Below the pieces are notes generated by a model that searched no databases, was not told the DNA's origin, and was given only the letters and a program-made list of their open reading frames with translations. From assembly GCA_005473895.2 (NCBI GenBank), contig SRJI02000030.1, positions 1-54,117 of the forward strand: a DNA stretch of 54,117 nucleotides, written 5' to 3'. This stretch comes from Carideicomes alvinocaridis (GTDB lineage Bacteria; Pseudomonadota; Alphaproteobacteria; Rhodobacterales; Rhodobacteraceae). Below, piece after piece: positions 51,044 to 54,117 of the stretch. Position 1 is the first letter of the stretch, and the number at the start of each line of letters is the position of its first letter. A program made the position numbers and the translations under genes.

Positions 51044-51989
51044 CTTGCACCTCTTCGGTCTGGTCGGGGGTTTCGCTGAAATCACGGGTCACGCGCAGCG
51101 CCACGGAGCCATTGCGCCGCCGCCCAATCGCGGCAGAGAACATGGCCAGGCCCGAGCAGCTGACCACGACGTCCTCGTCGGGCTCGATACCAAGGTCGAG
51201 GATCTGGCCCGGCTGCCAGCCCAGCACGTCGGTCAGGCTGAGCCGCGGTTCGCAGAGGACGGCCTCCAGCGTCACGCCGGTTTCCTGCAGGCGGTCGCTG
51301 ATTTGCGCCCGCCAGGAGGAATCGCCGCCAAGCGCCCCGCCCCGGAACGGCTGCGACAGGATCGGGCGGACCGAATCGAGGGCCGCGTGGGGAAAGAGAA
51401 AGGTCAGCGTCCCGCTGCGCTCTTCCAGGGTGACGCGCATCACCACCTTGATGCAGGGCGAAGCCGGCGGCGCGAGGACCAGCGCCTGCGGGCTGCCCTC
51501 GATCCGGTCGATGTCGAAGGCGACGGCGCAGAGCGAGGCGAAGGCGCCGCTGAGCTCGGCCAGCACCATCTCGCAAAGCCGGGCGCCGAACCGACGCTCG
51601 ATCGCCGAATAGCTGCGCGGCACCCAGGCGGCACGGGTGGCGCTGCGGCCGCCCAGCATGATCTCCAGCGTGGCGAACAGCAGATCGGGATCGACCACCA
51701 GCGCCACGTCGCCCTTCCATTCCCGCGCCTCGGCGATGGCGGCCAGCCCGTGGGGCGGCAGGCTGTCCAGCGCCTCGCCGGCGGTCAGGTAGGAGAAGCT
51801 CTCCAGCTCGGCCTCGGCCGCGGCCCCGGCGCAATGGCTTTTCATCGCCGGCCCGAGCGCCAGGGCGAAGCGGTCGAGGATCACCTCCAGCACCGGCAGC
51901 TTCTGGTGGTTGGAGCGCGCGGAGCGGATGATCGCCTCCTCGATGCGCTCGTCCTCCCGGGGGGCGGTTGCGGTCTCGCTCATGGTCAT
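51027..51989 (-). CDS. fliM: Flagellar motor switch protein FliM
   Basis: This 320-aa protein has a CheC-like middle domain ('PHGLAAIAEAREWKGDVALV', 'LFATLEIMLGGRS') and a C-terminal SpoA/FliN-like domain ('RLSLTDVLGWQPGQILDLGI'). It is part of the cytoplasmic C-ring. The N-terminal CheY-binding motif (LSQxEID-like) is not evident, so it is a divergent alphaproteobacterial type. The start ATG 51989 overlaps the fliL stop by 4 bp (ATGA). Confidence 0.88.
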   Translation of the reverse strand: MTMSETATAPREDERIEEAIIRSARSNHQKLPVLEVILDRFALALGPAMKSHCAGAAAEAELESFSYLTAGEALDSLPPHGLAAIAEAREWKGDVALVVDPDLLFATLEIMLGGRSATRAAWVPRSYSAIERRFGARLCEMVLAELSGAFASLCAVAFDIDRIEGSPQALVLAPPASPCIKVVMRVTLEERSGTLTFLFPHAALDSVRPILSQPFRGGALGGDSSWRAQISDRLQETGVTLEAVLCEPRLSLTDVLGWQPGQILDLGIEPDEDVVVSCSGLAMFSAAIGRRRNGSVALRVTRDFSETPDQTEEVQDGIPD

Positions 51990-52570
51990 TGCACGATCAG
52001 GTCCGAGATAAGCATTTCCTGCGGCGCCTCGCTGTCGGTGATGGCGCGGGCGCGGCGCAGAAGTTCGGCCTTCAGCGTAACCAGCCCCTCGCTGCCCTGA
52101 AGGTCGCGCTCGGTGAGCTGGCGCAGGTAATCCTGGAAGCTGTCCCGCAGGTAGAGCCGCCGCGCCTCGATCCGCTCCGCCCCCTCCGCGTGGTCGTCAT
52201 AGACCATGGCGAGGTTTAGCTTCATGAACCGGGTGGTCTTGCGACCCGAGGCGGTGGTGGCGGAGATGTTCACGATGATCTCCTTGAAGGGCGTGACGGC
52301 CATCTCGTTGGCGGTGGTGGCGCCCGCGTGATCCCCGCCCCCATGGCCTGCGGCGGCGGGGCTGTCGCCGTGCCCCGCCTCTTCCGCCGCGGGAGCGGTC
52401 GCCTGGTCCGTCGCGCCGGTCAGCAGGGCCAGCGCCCGGCCGGGCCCGAGGGCCAGCGCGACCCCGCCCGCAAGGCCCAGGGCACAGAGCAGCAGCAGTC
52501 CCAGAACCAGCCCCACCACGCCCCCGAAGGAGCGTCCGTTCGCTGAACCGCCATCCGCCACGCTCGCCAT
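51986..52570 (-). CDS. fliL: Flagellar basal-body protein FliL
   Basis: This 194-aa protein has one N-terminal transmembrane helix (about 17-43), a His/Gly/Ala-rich linker and a periplasmic FliL domain with 'KEIIVNISATTASGRKTTRF', 'RDSFQDYLRQLTERDLQGSE' and C-terminal 'MLISDLIVQ'. It associates with the stator around the MS ring. It is the first gene of the minus-strand flagellar operon, divergent from fliF across 153 bp. Confidence 0.9.
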   Translation of the reverse strand: MASVADGGSANGRSFGGVVGLVLGLLLLCALGLAGGVALALGPGRALALLTGATDQATAPAAEEAGHGDSPAAAGHGGGDHAGATTANEMAVTPFKEIIVNISATTASGRKTTRFMKLNLAMVYDDHAEGAERIEARRLYLRDSFQDYLRQLTERDLQGSEGLVTLKAELLRRARAITDSEAPQEMLISDLIVQ

Positions 52571-52723
52571 CGCGCACCCGAGATCCTTGTGATTATGCGG
52601 ATAGCATCTCAGCGCCCGCCCGAATTAGCAAGTATAAATTGTGATCTTTGCTTGCTATCCATGAATAGTACGGGTTAAATCCGGGTGTAATCTTTCGAGC
52701 GGCACGAGTGGGGGAAGGCGCAG
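52571..52723. promoter_or_regulatory. Divergent fliL/fliF control region with dyad
   Basis: An A/T-rich patch (52621-52680) in otherwise GC-rich sequence carries an inverted repeat TAGCAAG (52626-52632) / CTTGCTA (52651-52657). A TTAA at 52675-52678 is followed by TGTAA, a partial match to a CtrA-type site (TTAA-N7-TTAA). On the minus strand TATACT (52637-52632) is a candidate -10 for fliL. The dyad sits between the two operons and could coordinate them. Confidence 0.45.
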
Positions 52724-54117
52724 GTGAATTCCCTGATCGAAAATCTGAAATCCCTCGGGCGGGGCCGGCTGGCGGTGCTGGGCGGGACCGGCGCAGCGAT
52801 GGCGCTGCTCATGTTCTTCGGCATGCGGACGGTCATGGCCCCGGATTACGTGCAGCTTTACGGCGGGCTGGAGCCGGCGGTCGCGGCCAACGTGGTGCAG
52901 ACTCTGGAGCAGGCCGGTTTCCAGGTGCGGCTGGACGATTCGGGCGCCACGGTGAGCGTGCCGCAGGAATCGCTGCCCCGGGCGCGGATGGCGCTGGCCG
53001 ACAAGGGCCTGCCGCAGAACGGCGCGCCGGGCTGGGAGCTGTTCGACGACCAGAGCGGGCTGGGCATGAACACCTTCCTGCAGCGGGTGAACCGCCTGCG
53101 CGCCATGGAGGGAGAGCTGGCGCGCTCCATCCAGACGATCGACGGCGTGGCGGCGGCCCGCGTTCACCTGGTGATGCCCGAACGGGCGGCCTTTTCGCGC
53201 GACCGGCCCGAACCCTCCGCCTCGGTCATCGTGCGCGGCGCGGCGAGCCACCGGATCAGCCGGCGGCAGGGCAACTCGATCCGCGCGCTGGTGGCCGCGG
53301 CGGTGCCCGACATGGCGCCGGGCCGGGTCACTGTGCTGTCGGCCAGCGGCGAGACCATTTTGGCCGAGGAAGGCGACAGCGCCGCCGAGGTCACGCTGCA
53401 ATCGGTCCGCAACGGGATCGAGGAACGGATGTCGCGCAACATCGCCGCGATCCTCTCGGCCCGGGTCGGCGCGGGCAATGCGCGGGTGCAGGTCAACGTG
53501 GATCTATCGACGCAACGCGAGGTCATCCACCAGCAAAGCTTCGACCCGGCGCAGCGCGTCGTCCGCTCCACCGAGACCTCGGAGGAAACGCGCGAGGACC
53601 GGGACCGCGCCGGTGGCGAGGTGGGCGTGGCCGACAACATCCCCGCCGAGCTGGCCGACGGCAACGGCAATGGCGCCACCAACTCCAACAGCAGCGAGCG
53701 GGTGCGCGAGATCGTCAATTACGAGATCGGTAAGACCGAGAGCGAGATCACCCGCGAGCCCGGCGAGATCGAGCGCCTCTCGGTCGCGGTGCTGGTGAAC
53801 GGCATCTACAACGTCGCCCCCGACGGATCCGTGGCCTACGAGGAACGCAGTCCCGAGGAGCTGGCGCGGCTGGAAGAGCTGGTCCGCTCTGCCGTGGGCT
53901 ACGACGAACGGCGGGGAGACAACGTCTCGGTCGATAGCCTGCGCTTCATGGATTACTCGATGGATGTGGGCGAGCCGGCGGGCCAGACCCTGCGCCAGGC
54001 CTTTGCCGACCACCTGCCCGCCATCCTGCGCGGCGTGCTGGCGGTGGCGCTGATCGGCACCGTGCTGGGGCTGGGCGTGCGGCCGCTGCTGCGGCACCTG
54101 CCGATGGCGGGCGGCGC
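52724..54117 (+). CDS. fliF: Flagellar MS-ring protein FliF, N-terminal part (GTG start, runs off window)
   Basis: The open frame from GTG 52724 continues past the last base, so the 3' end is missing. The 464 codons seen show an N-terminal transmembrane helix (about 15-38) and 'PDYVQLYGGLEPAVAANVVQ', the FliF/YscJ ring-building motif. 'NTFLQRVNRLRAMEGELARS' and 'ARVHLVMPERAAFSRDRPEP' follow, then the FliF-specific middle region, and the second transmembrane helix begins near codon 438 ('LRGVLAVALIGTVLGLGV'). The start has GGGGGAAGG upstream. The FliG-binding C-terminus lies outside the window. It heads an operon divergent from fliL. Confidence 0.93.
   Translation, partial: MNSLIENLKSLGRGRLAVLGGTGAAMALLMFFGMRTVMAPDYVQLYGGLEPAVAANVVQTLEQAGFQVRLDDSGATVSVPQESLPRARMALADKGLPQNGAPGWELFDDQSGLGMNTFLQRVNRLRAMEGELARSIQTIDGVAAARVHLVMPERAAFSRDRPEPSASVIVRGAASHRISRRQGNSIRALVAAAVPDMAPGRVTVLSASGETILAEEGDSAAEVTLQSVRNGIEERMSRNIAAILSARVGAGNARVQVNVDLSTQREVIHQQSFDPAQRVVRSTETSEETREDRDRAGGEVGVADNIPAELADGNGNGATNSNSSERVREIVNYEIGKTESEITREPGEIERLSVAVLVNGIYNVAPDGSVAYEERSPEELARLEELVRSAVGYDERRGDNVSVDSLRFMDYSMDVGEPAGQTLRQAFADHLPAILRGVLAVALIGTVLGLGVRPLLRHLPMAGG

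Noticed and set aside
52675-52691. CtrA binding site upstream of fliF
   Set aside because: Only the first TTAA is exact; the second half is TGTAA at altered spacing, so it is kept only as a partial match.

Overview
The window is a high-G+C chromosomal segment, about two-thirds G+C by eye. It is most consistent with an alphaproteobacterium of the Rhodobacteraceae/Roseobacter group. The evidence is an Agrobacterium-type T6SS with PpkA/PppA/TagF/TagH, several TRAP transporters including a TAXI type, a DUF6468-type flagellar protein beside FliM/FliL, and frequent GTG/TTG starts with ATGA overlaps. No rRNA, tRNA, CRISPR array, IS element or phage gene was seen.

Region 1 (1-14125) is the distal part of a type VI secretion locus. 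It holds the C-terminus of TagH (Fha), TssK, a TssL-OmpA fusion, TssM, TagF and the phosphatase PppA on +. On - lie an unrecognised 440-aa helical protein with a central hydrophobic block, the kinase PpkA and an OmpA-like protein. A membrane-anchored M15 peptidase on + closes the region. Kinase, phosphatase, FHA protein and TagF together indicate post-translational control. An acidic 'DED(K/R)TVI' motif occurs in both TssL (Thr15) and PpkA (Thr295). The 440-aa protein is the best candidate for an undescribed effector, with an alpha-pore-forming layout.

Region 2 (14319-26068) is catabolic. An amidase converges on a DctMQP TRAP transporter, which is divergent from a TetR regulator. The regulator is followed by RidA, a DadA-like FAD oxidase, a class III aminotransferase and a PHP-type phosphotriesterase homologue, which suggests breakdown of an imported amino compound. 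PurU (formyl-THF deformylase) and a RarD/EamA exporter flank a 443-bp intergenic region with several dyads.

Region 3 (26201-35106) is a GntR/FCD-controlled operon. It encodes an Fbp-type ABC transporter (binding protein, double permease, ATPase), an enolase-superfamily enzyme, a 520-aa protein of unknown function with a Cys-rich tail, and a methyltransferase broken by a one-base frameshift in a G run; a small membrane protein follows. TGCATGCA palindromes cluster around the GntR/ABC divergent promoter.

Region 4 (35122-43954, all -) is a two-partner secretion operon: TpsB, a 1737-aa TpsA with six 85-aa MBG/YDG-like repeats, and a secreted caspase-family protein with Sel1 and peptidoglycan-binding-like parts. 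The TPS-caspase pairing is the second candidate for an undescribed system.

Region 5 (44226-50021) is a TAXI-TRAP transporter with a clear promoter and overlapping dyad, a MarR regulator and a Na/Pi cotransporter-PhoU protein. Region 6 (50040-54117) is flagellar: fliL-fliM-DUF6468-motE on -, divergent from fliF, which runs off the window end.
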